Shown piece after piece: positions 8,850 to 18,145 of a stretch of DNA of 51,799 nucleotides (positions are counted from its first letter, which is position 1; every line of letters starts with the position of its first letter). The stretch comes from an uncultured Phocaeicola sp. (GTDB lineage Bacteria; Bacteroidota; Bacteroidia; Bacteroidales; Bacteroidaceae). Position numbers and translations under genes: made by a program. The stretch lies in the NCBI GenBank assembly GCA_944321335.1, contig CALUKX010000011.1, positions 1 to 51,799 on the forward strand, given 5' to 3'. The notes beneath the pieces were generated by a model. The model saw only the letters and a program-made list of their open reading frames with translations. It had not been told where the DNA came from and ran no database searches.

Positions 8850-10666
8850 CAGCCGGTGAATTTACGTATCACCTCAATGAAATCTTTACCGTATCGTTCT
8901 TTCTTGTATTCGCCGATACCGCTGATTTCTCCGAAGGCCTCTATGGTTGTCGGACGTGAGGAAGCGAGCAGATGCAGGACTTTATCCGAAAGGACAATAT
9001 ACGCCGGGATAGCCTGTTGGTCGGCCAATCTTTTCCGTAATGACCGAAGCTCTTCGAACAGCCGGTCGTCTTCGTTCTCGAAAACCATCGTAACAGGAAT
9101 TTGTGTCGGGACAGCCTGCTTCTTTTTTCTTCCCGACTGCTTTTGCAATATCTCTTCCCGTTTGATTACAACCAATACCGCCCGTTCATGTCCGAAGAGG
9201 ACTTTCCGTCCTGTTTCGGTAATCTTCAGATGATTCTTTTCATTGTACGCCACTTCAAAATATCCCAGATTCAGCATCTGTAACAGATAATCCTGCCAAT
9301 CGCGTGCCGGAATATCCCTGCCTACACCGTATGTCTTCAGCTTGTCATACCCTTTATCAATTATTTCCTGATTTACGGCTCCTTTGAGGATGTCTATCAA
9401 TGTATTCATGCTCACCTGCTGGTCGGTTCGTGCGATACCGCTCAAGGCTTTCTGAACGATAATCGTTCCGTCAAACCGTTCCGGAGGGTTTTTACACACA
9501 TCGCAATTACCGCAATCATGGTCCATCGTTTCCCCGAAATAATTCAATAGGATGCGTCGTCGGCAGATATCCGATTCTGCATATTGTTGCATACGGTTCA
9601 GTTTCTCCGTATTGATTTCCTGCTGTTTGCTTTCTGCGGCAAATTTGGATAAGAGGACGATATCGCCGAAGGAATAGAATAACAATGTGTCACTTGGTAA
9701 ACCGTCACGTCCGGCACGGCCGATTTCCTGATAATAACTTTCGATGCTTTTAGGCAGGTTGTAATGAATGACCCATCGGACATTCGATTTGTCGATTCCC
9801 ATGCCGAAAGCAATGGTTGCACACACTACTTGTACCCGGTCATTGATAAAATCATCCTGAGCCTGCTCACGGGCTGCCGAGCTAAGTCCTGCGTGGTAAA
9901 CCGCTACACGGATTCCATGATTCTCCAACATTTCTGCGACCTTCTCGGTCTTGCTGCGGCTCATACAATAAATGATGCCGCTTTCGTTGCGATGCCGATA
10001 AATGAAATCGAAAATGCATTTCATCTTTTCCTTCTGCTGGAATCCTCGTTTCACAGTAAGGCTCAGATTCGGGCGGTCGAACGATGATATGAATATGCCG
10101 GGATTTCTCAAAGCAAGTTGGCGGATGATATCATTCCGAGTAATTTTATCGGCTGTAGCTGTCAGTGCAATAATGGGAATCCGGGGGAACTGTTCGCGTA
10201 AAACTTTCAGTTGCGTATATTCCGGTCGGAAATCATGTCCCCATTGGGAAATACAATGTGCTTCATCGATCGCAAATAAGGAGATTTGGATATCCTTAAG
10301 TAAAAAATTAATTTCCGCTAATAAACGTTCGGGGGATATGTATAATAATTTTATTCTTCCTTGACGACATTCGAACCGGATGTTGGCGTTGGTGGTTTCA
10401 TCGTTTGTACTGTTTAATGCTCGTGCTATAATTCCATTGGCCTGTAAAGCCTCAACCTGATCCTTCATAAGGGAAATAAGAGGAGAAACTACAATGGCCG
10501 TTCCTTCCATCAGTAAAGCCGGAAGCTGGTAGCAGATTGATTTTCCTCCCCCTGTAGGCATTAGGACAAGCGTATCCAGATTATTTAAGATCTGTTTGAT
10601 GATTTGTTCCTGCAACGGACGAAAGCTTGTGTATCCGAAATATGATTTTAGCGTTTTTAACATCAT
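8849..10666 (-). CDS. recQ: ATP-dependent DNA helicase RecQ
   Basis: A 3'-5' superfamily 2 DNA helicase of recombination and replication repair. The Walker A motif TGGGKS is at residues 38-43 and the DEAH box with HCISQWGHDFRPEY at about 134-150. A helicase C domain with QEIGRAGRDG follows. The RecQ zinc-binding region has its cysteines near 370-395 (C-R-R-R...CGNCDVC). A winged helix and a C-terminal HRDC domain (about 535-605) complete the usual 600-residue form. The start could be either of two adjacent Met codons. It is a single gene with its own promoter at 10692-10699. Confidence 0.96.
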   Translation of the reverse strand: MMLKTLKSYFGYTSFRPLQEQIIKQILNNLDTLVLMPTGGGKSICYQLPALLMEGTAIVVSPLISLMKDQVEALQANGIIARALNSTNDETTNANIRFECRQGRIKLLYISPERLLAEINFLLKDIQISLFAIDEAHCISQWGHDFRPEYTQLKVLREQFPRIPIIALTATADKITRNDIIRQLALRNPGIFISSFDRPNLSLTVKRGFQQKEKMKCIFDFIYRHRNESGIIYCMSRSKTEKVAEMLENHGIRVAVYHAGLSSAAREQAQDDFINDRVQVVCATIAFGMGIDKSNVRWVIHYNLPKSIESYYQEIGRAGRDGLPSDTLLFYSFGDIVLLSKFAAESKQQEINTEKLNRMQQYAESDICRRRILLNYFGETMDHDCGNCDVCKNPPERFDGTIIVQKALSGIARTDQQVSMNTLIDILKGAVNQEIIDKGYDKLKTYGVGRDIPARDWQDYLLQMLNLGYFEVAYNEKNHLKITETGRKVLFGHERAVLVVIKREEILQKQSGRKKKQAVPTQIPVTMVFENEDDRLFEELRSLRKRLADQQAIPAYIVLSDKVLHLLASSRPTTIEAFGEISGIGEYKKERYGKDFIEVIRKFTG

Positions 10667-10691
10667 TCTGTAGACTGTCTTTTAAGGTGGG

Positions 10692-10699
10692 CAAAGATA
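10692..10699 (-). promoter_or_regulatory. recQ -7 box
   Basis: On the minus strand this reads TATCTTTG, matching TAnnTTTG, 26 bases before the recQ start. Confidence 0.65.
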
Positions 10700-10879
10700 C
10701 GGGAATCTTTCTATTCTAACGCTTGTTTTTATATCCTGACAACTTTTATATGGATATTTATGAGCATTTTTGTGATAATTTAAGAATTAAGATGCTGAAT
10801 CTATTTTTTAAATAAAAAAATATTCTCATTTTTGTATAGCCTAATTAGAGAAACTAGACAAATTTCAATAACAATACAG

Positions 10880-11335
10880 ATGAGAGACGGAGAAAAATTA
10901 CAGAATGCTTCTGTGAGGAAGCCTTACAATTTGCGGGAGAAAAAGATCAAGAATGCCGCATATCGGGATATGATTCGAGCAGAATTGGCCGATGAACTGT
11001 ATGACAAGATTATGAATATCATTGTACTGCAGAAAAAGTATAAGGATCCTAATTATTCAGCTAAGGATTTGGCCAAGGAACTCAAAACCAATACCCGTTA
11101 TTTGTCGGCTGTAATCAATTCCCGCTTTGGAATGAACTATTCATGCTTGGTTAATGAGTATCGCATTAAAGATGCTTTGCATCTGTTGATTGACAAACGC
11201 TACGCTGAAAAGAACGTTGAAGAAATCAGTGCAATGGTAGGATTTTCGAACCGACAGTCGTTTTATGCAGCATTCTACAAGAATGTGGGTGAAACTCCTA
11301 ACGGATATCGGAAACGCAAGCTGGAAGCACGTTGA
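10880..11335 (+). CDS. small AraC-type helix-turn-helix regulator
   Basis: A 151-residue protein made almost wholly of an AraC/XylS DNA-binding domain. The first helix-turn-helix lies near residues 60-85 (S-A-K-D-L-A-K-E-L-K-T-N-T-R-Y-L-S). The second, near 115-145, contains I-S-A-M-V-G-F-S-N-R-Q-S-F-Y and F-Y-K-N-V-G-E-T-P-N-G-Y-R. No effector-binding or membrane domain is present; similar small domains occur in Bacteroidetes at the C terminus of larger sensors. I chose the ATG at 10880; an upstream in-frame TTG at 10832 lies in AT-rich promoter-like sequence. Targets are unknown. A terminator follows, so it is a single-gene unit. Confidence 0.82.
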   Translation: MRDGEKLQNASVRKPYNLREKKIKNAAYRDMIRAELADELYDKIMNIIVLQKKYKDPNYSAKDLAKELKTNTRYLSAVINSRFGMNYSCLVNEYRIKDALHLLIDKRYAEKNVEEISAMVGFSNRQSFYAAFYKNVGETPNGYRKRKLEAR

Positions 11336-11401
11336 TGCGATATTATAAAAACGAATTGTGTGAATGTGGAGTTTGCCGGACTTGTTTCCGGTTCCTAAAG
11401 G

Positions 11402-11470
11402 AATAACGAAGAATCTGTTAACGCTTACGTGTGTTTCACGCAAAGGTTTATCCGGTTCTTCGTTATTTTA
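11402..11470 (+). terminator. terminator of the AraC-type gene
   Basis: AATAACGAAGAA (11402-11413) pairs with TTCTTCGTTATT (11456-11467), with a smaller hairpin CGTG/CACG inside the loop, followed by a T-rich tail. Confidence 0.65.
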
Positions 11471-11504
11471 TTGATACGGATCTAGTTTTTTAATCGTAAA
11501 CGTT

Positions 11505-13463
11505 ATGACAGAACAGACATTTGATTATAAAATAGAACAGTTTGCCGATTTGCAGCTGTTGCGCTATCAGGTACCAGGTTTTGAAAGTCTGACTTTGAAA
11601 CAAAAAAAGTTGGTTTATTATTTGTCGGAAGCGGCTTTGGAAGGACGTGATATCCTTTTCGATCAAAATGGGAAATTCAATCTACAGATCCGGAAGTTGC
11701 TGGAGGCAATTTATCTGCATTTCCAAGGCGACCGTTCAACGGCCGATTTTCAGGCTATGGTAATCTATATGAAGCGCGTCTGGTTCTCGAACGGGATTCA
11801 TCATCATTATGCTTGTGATAAGTTCGTGCCGGGATTTTCTCCCGATTATATGAAAGGAGTACTGGCTTCGATGGATGAGAAAATTCTACCGTTGGAGGAA
11901 GGGGAAACTGTTGAAATGATGTGTGATAAGCTGTTTCCGGTAATCTTCGATCCTTTAGTGATGCCGAAACGTGTCAATCAGACAGATGGAGATGATTTGG
12001 TGTTGACTTCTGCTGCAAATTATTATGAGGGAGTTACCCAACAGGAAGCTGAAGATTATTATGCTGCTCTGAAGAAGGCAGATGACCCCGAACCGATTAT
12101 GTTCGGAATGAACAGCCGATTGGTAAAAAAGGACGGTAAAGTGCAAGAGGAAGTCTGGAAGATCGGTGGCAAGTATTCGAAAGCTATCGAGAAGATTGTC
12201 GGCTGGTTGGAGAAAGCGGAAACGGTAGCCGAAAATGATGCGCAGAAAGAGGTGATCAGACTGCTTGTCGAATTCTATCGTTCCGGAGACTTGAAGGTCT
12301 TTGATACCTATTCAATCGCATGGCTTAAAGATACTGAATCACGTGTGGATTTTGTAAATGGATTTATTGAAAGCTATGGTGACCCGTTGGGGATGAAAGC
12401 TAGTTGGGAATCGATAGTCAACTTCAAGGATCTGGAGGCGACGCATCGTACTGAAGTTATCAGCAGCAATGCGCAATGGTTTGAAGACCATTCTCCTGTA
12501 GACGCTCGTTTCAAGAAGAAACAAGTGAAAGGGGTTTCGGCCAAAGTCATTACTGCTGCCATCTTGGGCGGTGATCTTTATCCGTCGACTGCAATCGGAA
12601 TCAATCTGCCGAATTCGAATTGGATACGTAGCGTTCATGGTTCCAAATCGGTTACTATCGGTAATCTAACAGATGCATATAATAAAGCGGCTAGAGGAAA
12701 CGGTTTCAGGGAAGAGTTTGTATATAGTGATGTGGAACGCACATTGCTGGATAAATACGCGGATATTACAGATGACTTACATACCGATTTGCATGAATGT
12801 TTAGGTCATGGTTCGGGACAACTTCTTCCTGGAGTCGATCCGGATGCGTTGAAAGCATATGGCTCGACTATTGAAGAAGCACGTGCCGATTTGTTTGGCC
12901 TGTATTATCTCCCTGATAGGAAAATGATAGAATTGGGACTGGTTCCCGATGCGGAAGCTTATAAGGCCGAATATTATTCATACATGATGAACGGACTGAT
13001 GACTCAATTGGTCCGTATCGAACCGGGATGCAATGTGGAGGAAGCTCATATGCGTAATCGTCAACTTATTGCTCGTTGGGCATTGAAGCGAGGAGAAGCT
13101 GAAAATGTGCTGGAGATGAAGGTCTGCAACGGCAAAACGTATGTATGTGTCAACGATTATGCAAGATTGCGTGAATTGTTTGGCGGACTGTTGGCGGAAA
13201 TCCAACGGATCAAGAGCGAAGGTGACTTTGACGCTGCTCGTAGTTTGGTTGAAGAATATGGTGTGAAAGTAGACCCGGTTCTTCATACAGAAGTGCTTGA
13301 ACGTTATCGTAAATTGAATCTAGCTCCGTATAAAGGTTTTGTCAATCCCGTTTATACCCCTGAATATGATGCGCATGGCGAAATCACGGATGTGAAGGTT
13401 TCGTATACGGAAGGATATGCGGAACAGATGCTGCGATATAGCCGCGATTACTCTAATCTATAA
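11505..13463 (+). CDS. dipeptidyl peptidase III (M49 family)
   Basis: A zinc exopeptidase that removes dipeptides from the N terminus of short peptides. At 652 residues it carries the Bacteroides-type motif H430-E-C-L-G-H435, one residue shorter than the HELLGH of eukaryotic M49 enzymes. The third zinc ligand, Glu458, is in EEARADLFG; Glu431 would be the catalytic base. No signal peptide or lipobox is visible at the chosen start, so this copy looks cytoplasmic. An AlkD-like gene starts 13 bases after the stop and is probably cotranscribed. Confidence 0.93.
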   Translation: MTEQTFDYKIEQFADLQLLRYQVPGFESLTLKQKKLVYYLSEAALEGRDILFDQNGKFNLQIRKLLEAIYLHFQGDRSTADFQAMVIYMKRVWFSNGIHHHYACDKFVPGFSPDYMKGVLASMDEKILPLEEGETVEMMCDKLFPVIFDPLVMPKRVNQTDGDDLVLTSAANYYEGVTQQEAEDYYAALKKADDPEPIMFGMNSRLVKKDGKVQEEVWKIGGKYSKAIEKIVGWLEKAETVAENDAQKEVIRLLVEFYRSGDLKVFDTYSIAWLKDTESRVDFVNGFIESYGDPLGMKASWESIVNFKDLEATHRTEVISSNAQWFEDHSPVDARFKKKQVKGVSAKVITAAILGGDLYPSTAIGINLPNSNWIRSVHGSKSVTIGNLTDAYNKAARGNGFREEFVYSDVERTLLDKYADITDDLHTDLHECLGHGSGQLLPGVDPDALKAYGSTIEEARADLFGLYYLPDRKMIELGLVPDAEAYKAEYYSYMMNGLMTQLVRIEPGCNVEEAHMRNRQLIARWALKRGEAENVLEMKVCNGKTYVCVNDYARLRELFGGLLAEIQRIKSEGDFDAARSLVEEYGVKVDPVLHTEVLERYRKLNLAPYKGFVNPVYTPEYDAHGEITDVKVSYTEGYAEQMLRYSRDYSNL

Positions 13464-13476
13464 GAATAATCTGATT

Positions 13477-14151
13477 ATGATAAATAATACTGACGTTCAC
13501 GAAATAGTAAAAGATATAAAGTCTAAATTCCGTCTATATATGAATGGCCCTGTTTCACAAAGTATGCGTGAAAAGGGGATGGACTATAAGGTTAATTTCG
13601 GTATCGAATATCCTCGGATAAAAGAAATTGCTGCAGGGTATGAAAAGAGCCATGAGGTAGCACAGGAATTGTGGAAAGACAATATTCGGGAGTGTAAGAT
13701 TCTGGCCGGACTTTTACAGCCTGTAGATACATTTTATCCTGAAATCGCTGAAATCTGGATAGAAGGCATGCACTATCCTGAACTGGCGGAATATACGGTG
13801 ATGAACCTCTTCCAGAATCTGCCTTATGCGTCGGAAGTGGTATTCCGATGGATGGCCGATGAAAGGGAGTATTTTCAGACATGCGGTTATCTGCTGATGG
13901 CACGGTTGTTGATGAAAGGCATGCAATTGAATGAACGGGCTCAGTCGGAATTCCTGGATCAGGCTTTTACTGCTTTGGAAGGAGATGAAAGTTTGGTGCA
14001 GCGTGCCGCTTCTGTAGCTTTAAGGAAGTTTGCTCTACAATCGCGTGACAACAAACGGGTGGTGTCCAAACAATTGGGTGTCATGGCCAAATCAGACAAG
14101 CCTTCCGTGAGAGCCTGGATTGAAAAAATAAGGAATGATATCGATTATTGA
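13477..14151 (+). CDS. DNA alkylation repair (AlkD-like) HEAT-repeat protein
   Basis: A 224-residue, all-helical protein resembling the AlkC/AlkD family of alkylpurine DNA glycosylases (HEAT-like repeats). Matching segments include E-Y-P-R-I-K-E-I-A-A near residue 38 and R-E-C-K-I-L-A-G-L-L near 68. The C-terminal repeat contains V-Q-R-A-A-S-V-A-L-R-K-F-A. I chose the ATG 13 bases after the DPP III stop; an earlier in-frame ATG (13417) would overlap that gene. Base excision of 3- or 7-methylpurines is a family property. This subgroup is diverged, so activity is uncertain. Confidence 0.78.
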   Translation: MINNTDVHEIVKDIKSKFRLYMNGPVSQSMREKGMDYKVNFGIEYPRIKEIAAGYEKSHEVAQELWKDNIRECKILAGLLQPVDTFYPEIAEIWIEGMHYPELAEYTVMNLFQNLPYASEVVFRWMADEREYFQTCGYLLMARLLMKGMQLNERAQSEFLDQAFTALEGDESLVQRAASVALRKFALQSRDNKRVVSKQLGVMAKSDKPSVRAWIEKIRNDIDY

Positions 14152-14224
14152 TCGGATTGGTTTCAACAAATGCCTGATAAAAGAAAAATTTCCGTATATC
14201 GTTTCCGAATTGCATAAAAAAAAC

Positions 14225-14232
14225 TAACTTTG
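14225..14232 (+). promoter_or_regulatory. -7 box of the fur-purA unit
   Basis: TAACTTTG lies 20 bases before the ATG at 14253, giving a very short leader. Confidence 0.65.
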
Positions 14233-14252
14233 AAACCCGAACGGTTTATCGG

Positions 14253-14714
14253 ATGGAAGAAACAATTAGAGATAAGGTAAAGCAAGTTCTGACTGATTAT
14301 CTTCAGAAAAACGGGCATCGGAAGACACCCGAACGATACGCTATACTCGATACCATCTATTCCATCAAGGGACATTTCGATATTGATATGCTGTATTCCT
14401 ATATGGCTGAAAAGGAAAAGTTCCGTGTGAGCCGTGCCACTCTCTATAATACCATCATTTTGCTGATAGATGCAGGGTTGGTTATCAAACATCAGTTCGG
14501 TAACACTTCGCAGTACGAACGCTCGTACAATAATGAAACCCACCATCACATGATTTGTACTTCCTGCGGAAAGGTTGTCGAGTTTGAAGATGCAACGTTG
14601 AAACAAGCGATTGCTCAGACCAGACTGAAAGGGTTTCATGCTTCTCATTATTCCTTATATATATATGGATTATGCAACAAATGTATGGCAGCGAGACGAA
14701 AGAAAAACAAGTAA
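14253..14714 (+). CDS. Fur-family transcriptional regulator
   Basis: A 153-residue metal-dependent repressor of the Fur/PerR/Zur family. The N-terminal winged helix (residues 1-85) includes R-K-T-P-E-R-Y-A-I-L and the recognition helix V-S-R-A-T-L-Y-N-T. The dimerisation domain carries the H-H-H-M-I-C-T-S-C-G metal-site motif near 102-110 and a second Cys pair (C-N-K-C) near the C terminus, forming a structural zinc site. Whether it senses iron, peroxide or zinc cannot be told from sequence alone. purA starts 21 bases downstream, so the two are likely cotranscribed. Confidence 0.9.
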   Translation: MEETIRDKVKQVLTDYLQKNGHRKTPERYAILDTIYSIKGHFDIDMLYSYMAEKEKFRVSRATLYNTIILLIDAGLVIKHQFGNTSQYERSYNNETHHHMICTSCGKVVEFEDATLKQAIAQTRLKGFHASHYSLYIYGLCNKCMAARRKKNK

Positions 14715-14735
14715 CAAATATAAAAGCTAAAAATC

Positions 14736-16013
14736 ATGAAAGTAGATGTTTTGCTAGGTTTGCAATGGGGCGACGAAGGAAAAGGTAAGGTCGTCGATGT
14801 ATTGACTCCTCGCTATGACGTTGTAGCTCGATTCCAAGGTGGACCGAACGCAGGTCATACTCTCGAATTCGAAGGTCAGAAATACGTTCTCCGTTCTATT
14901 CCGTCAGGAATTTTCCAGGGAGACAAGGTGAATATCATCGGCAACGGTGTCGTTTTGGATCCGGCTTTGTTCAAGGCTGAAGCAGAAGCGTTGGAGGCAA
15001 GCGGACATCCGTTGAGAGAACGTCTGCATATTTCAAAGAAGGCTCATCTGATTTTGCCTACACATCGTATCCTGGATGCAGCTTACGAAGCGGCCAAAGG
15101 TGCTTCGAAGGTAGGTACTACAGGTAAAGGTATCGGTCCTACATATACTGATAAGGTTAGCCGTAACGGTTTGCGTGTCGGTGATATTCTGCATAATTTT
15201 GAGGAAAAATATGCTGCAGCGAAGGCTCGTCATGAGGCTATCTTGAAAAGCTTGAATTACGAATATGATGTGACAGAACTGGAAAAGCAGTGGATGGAAG
15301 GTATCGAATACCTGCGTCAGTTCCATCTGGTAGATAGCGAACATGAAATCAATAACTTGTTGAAGGAAGGCAAGAGTGTATTGTGCGAAGGTGCCCAGGG
15401 TACTATGCTCGATGTTGATTTCGGTTCTTACCCGTTTGTTACTTCATCAAATACCATCTGTGCAGGTGCTTGTACAGGTCTGGGACTCGGTCCGAACAAA
15501 ATCGGTGAGGTCTATGGTATCATGAAAGCATATTGTACCCGTGTGGGTGCAGGTCCTTTCCCGACTGAATTGTTTGATGAAACTGGTAAGACAATCCGTG
15601 ATTTGGGTCATGAATACGGTGCGGTAACCGGTCGTGAACGTCGTTGCGGTTGGGTCGATCTGGTTGCTTTGCGTTACGCCATTATGGTAAACGGCGTTAC
15701 CAAACTGATTCTGATGAAGAGCGATGTATTGGATGGTTTCGATACGATCAAGGCTTGTGTAGCCTACAAGGTGAATGGTGAAGAGATCGATTATTTCCCA
15801 TTCGATATCACCGAAGGAGTGGAACCGGTATATGCTGAATTGCCGGGTTGGAAGACTGATATGACAAAGATGACAAGCGAAGATGAATTCCCGGAAGAAT
15901 TCAACGCTTATATCTCATTCCTCGAAGAACAGTTGGAAACTCCGATCAAGATTGTTTCTGTAGGTCCTGACCGTGAGCAGACAATCGAACGTTATACTGA
16001 AGAGGATAAATAA
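14736..16013 (+). CDS. purA: adenylosuccinate synthetase
   Basis: Couples GTP hydrolysis to condensation of IMP with aspartate, the first step from IMP to AMP. The N-terminal GLQWGDEGKGK (residues 8-18) is the GTP/IMP site, GPNAGHT near 41-47 contains the catalytic His, and TTGKGIGPTY and GRERRCGW are later signatures. The 425-residue length is normal. It follows the Fur-family gene closely and ends in a strong terminator. Confidence 0.97.
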   Translation: MKVDVLLGLQWGDEGKGKVVDVLTPRYDVVARFQGGPNAGHTLEFEGQKYVLRSIPSGIFQGDKVNIIGNGVVLDPALFKAEAEALEASGHPLRERLHISKKAHLILPTHRILDAAYEAAKGASKVGTTGKGIGPTYTDKVSRNGLRVGDILHNFEEKYAAAKARHEAILKSLNYEYDVTELEKQWMEGIEYLRQFHLVDSEHEINNLLKEGKSVLCEGAQGTMLDVDFGSYPFVTSSNTICAGACTGLGLGPNKIGEVYGIMKAYCTRVGAGPFPTELFDETGKTIRDLGHEYGAVTGRERRCGWVDLVALRYAIMVNGVTKLILMKSDVLDGFDTIKACVAYKVNGEEIDYFPFDITEGVEPVYAELPGWKTDMTKMTSEDEFPEEFNAYISFLEEQLETPIKIVSVGPDREQTIERYTEEDK

Positions 16014-16031
16014 TTCATTCGGATAGATTTG

Positions 16032-16063
16032 AAAGGGATGCTTACAGACGGCATCCCTTTTTT
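16032..16063 (+). terminator. purA terminator
   Basis: AAAGGGATGC (16032-16041) pairs perfectly with GCATCCCTTT (16051-16060) and is followed by Ts. Confidence 0.9.
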
Positions 16064-16126
16064 GTTAATGTTTCTACTGCCGTGCAGATTATAAACTGTT
16101 TATAACGGATTTTCTGCCGAAAGTAC

Positions 16127-16134
16127 TACCTTTG
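16127..16134 (+). promoter_or_regulatory. -7 box of the ABC-F gene
   Basis: TACCTTTG lies 30 bases before the ATG at 16164. Confidence 0.72.
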
Positions 16135-16163
16135 CGGTGACTTTGTAAAGAAAGAATAGTTGT

Positions 16164-18107
16164 ATGATTTCGATAGAAAAACTGAAGGTCGAGTTTGGGG
16201 TTACTCCTTTGTTCGAAGATGTTTCGTATGTTATCAATAAAAAAGACCGTATTGCACTTGTAGGTAAGAACGGTGCCGGAAAATCAACTATGTTGAAGAT
16301 TCTGGCCGGATTGCAGTTGCCTACGGATGGAACTGTATCTGTACAGCGTGGCATTACCATTGGTTATCTGCCCCAGGTGATGGTTCTGAGTGATACCCGG
16401 ACGGTTATGGCTGAGGCTGAAATGGCATTCGATCATATTTTCGAATTACAGGACCGTTTGGCGAAGATGAATCAGGAACTGGCTGATCGTACCGATTACG
16501 ATTCGGAAAGTTATCATGAACTGATTGATCGGTTTACCCACGAGAACGAACGTTTCCTGATGATGGGGGGAACCAATTACAAAGCCGAAATAGAACGGAC
16601 ATTGGTAGGTTTGGGATTTAACCGTTCGGATTTCGACCGTCCTACCAGTGAATTCAGCGGAGGATGGAGAATGCGTATCGAATTGGCCAAACTTTTGCTT
16701 CGCCGTCCTGATGTATTGCTTCTCGACGAGCCTACCAACCATTTGGACATCGAAAGTATCCAGTGGCTCGAGAATTTCCTGAAAGTAAGTCCGGGCGCAG
16801 TCGTTCTTGTGAGTCACGACCGTGCCTTTATCAATAATGTAACCAATCGTACGATAGAGATATCCTGCGGACGTATATATGACTATAAGGTGCCGTACGA
16901 CGAGTTTGTGGTTTTGCGTAAGGAACGCCGCGAACAGCAATTGCGTGCATACGAAAACCAGCAGAAGGAAATCAAGGATACGGAAGACTTTATCGAACGT
17001 TTCCGCTATAAGGCTACCAAGGCTGTGCAGGTTCAGAGCCGTATCAAGCAGTTGGAGAAAATAGTTCCTATCGAAATCGATGAGGAAGACAATTCTACCT
17101 TGCGCTTGAAGTTCCCACCTGCCATGCGTTCGGGCAACTATCCGGTTATCTGTGAAAATGTGAAGAAAGCCTATGGTGATCATGTGGTCTTTCATGATGT
17201 GACGCTGACAATCAACCGCGGTGAAAAGGTCGCATTTGTCGGAAAGAACGGCGAAGGTAAGTCAACACTGGTGAAATGTATCATGGACCAGATTCCATAC
17301 GAAGGAAAGCTTGTTATCGGACATAATGTGGAAATCGGTTATTTTGCACAGAACCAGGCCCAGCTTCTTGATGAGAATCTGACTGTATTCGATACTATCG
17401 ACCGGGTGGCGAAAGGGGATATCCGTTTGAAGATCCGTGATATACTGGGGGCGTTCATGTTTGGAGGCGAGGCTTCCGACAAGAAGGTGAAAGTGCTTTC
17501 GGGAGGGGAGAGAAGTCGTCTGGCCATGATCAAATTATTGTTGGAACCCGTAAACTTCCTGATATTGGACGAGCCTACCAACCATTTGGATATGCGTTCG
17601 AAGGATGTATTGAAAGAGGCTATCAAGGAATTCGACGGAACGGTAATTGTCGTATCACACGACCGTGAGTTTCTGGACGGTCTTGTCTCGAAGGTATATG
17701 AGTTTGGAGGCGGACTTGTCAAGGAACATCTGGGTGGTATCTACGACTTCCTTCAGAAAAAGAAGATGGAGAGCCTGAACGAATTGCAGTTGAGCCAGTC
17801 TCCGACAACTTCATCCTCTTCAAAAAAAGAAGAACCGGCTTCGGTGAGTGACAGCAAGTTATCGTACGAAGCCCAAAAGGAACTAAATAAAAAGATCCGT
17901 AAGTTGGAAAAACAGATAGCCGATTGCGAATCACGTATCGAAAAGCTGGAACTACAGATTTCGGAAGTTGAGGCCAAGATGGCAACTCCCGAAGGAGCAT
18001 CCGATATGAAACTTTACGAACAGCATCAGCAGTTGAAAAAACAGGTTGCTGAAATAGAGGATGAATGGGAATCTGCATCAATGGAACTTGAAGAAATACA
18101 ATCGTAA
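16164..18107 (+). CDS. ABC-F family ATP-binding protein
   Basis: A soluble duplicated ABC ATPase of the ABC-F type, which acts on the ribosome rather than in transport. The first cassette has GKNGAGKST near residue 36 and LLLDEPTNHLD near 190. The linker near 250-300 is the charged, helical P-site-tRNA-interaction region. The second cassette has GKNGEGKST near 360 and LILDEPTNHLD near 465. A Ser/Glu-rich stretch and a C-terminal coiled coil (about 575-645) follow, as in Uup/YdiF types. Translation-factor and antibiotic-protection subgroups look alike here; a housekeeping role is more likely. No membrane segments. Confidence 0.93.
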   Translation: MISIEKLKVEFGVTPLFEDVSYVINKKDRIALVGKNGAGKSTMLKILAGLQLPTDGTVSVQRGITIGYLPQVMVLSDTRTVMAEAEMAFDHIFELQDRLAKMNQELADRTDYDSESYHELIDRFTHENERFLMMGGTNYKAEIERTLVGLGFNRSDFDRPTSEFSGGWRMRIELAKLLLRRPDVLLLDEPTNHLDIESIQWLENFLKVSPGAVVLVSHDRAFINNVTNRTIEISCGRIYDYKVPYDEFVVLRKERREQQLRAYENQQKEIKDTEDFIERFRYKATKAVQVQSRIKQLEKIVPIEIDEEDNSTLRLKFPPAMRSGNYPVICENVKKAYGDHVVFHDVTLTINRGEKVAFVGKNGEGKSTLVKCIMDQIPYEGKLVIGHNVEIGYFAQNQAQLLDENLTVFDTIDRVAKGDIRLKIRDILGAFMFGGEASDKKVKVLSGGERSRLAMIKLLLEPVNFLILDEPTNHLDMRSKDVLKEAIKEFDGTVIVVSHDREFLDGLVSKVYEFGGGLVKEHLGGIYDFLQKKKMESLNELQLSQSPTTSSSSKKEEPASVSDSKLSYEAQKELNKKIRKLEKQIADCESRIEKLELQISEVEAKMATPEGASDMKLYEQHQQLKKQVAEIEDEWESASMELEEIQS

Positions 18108-18145
18108 AAAATAAAGGAATGAACTTGAACTAAATATCAAAAATT

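Noticed and set aside
16446-17195. 249-codon open frame on the minus strand
   Set aside because: Antisense shadow of the ABC-F gene; its translation shows no recognisable domain.
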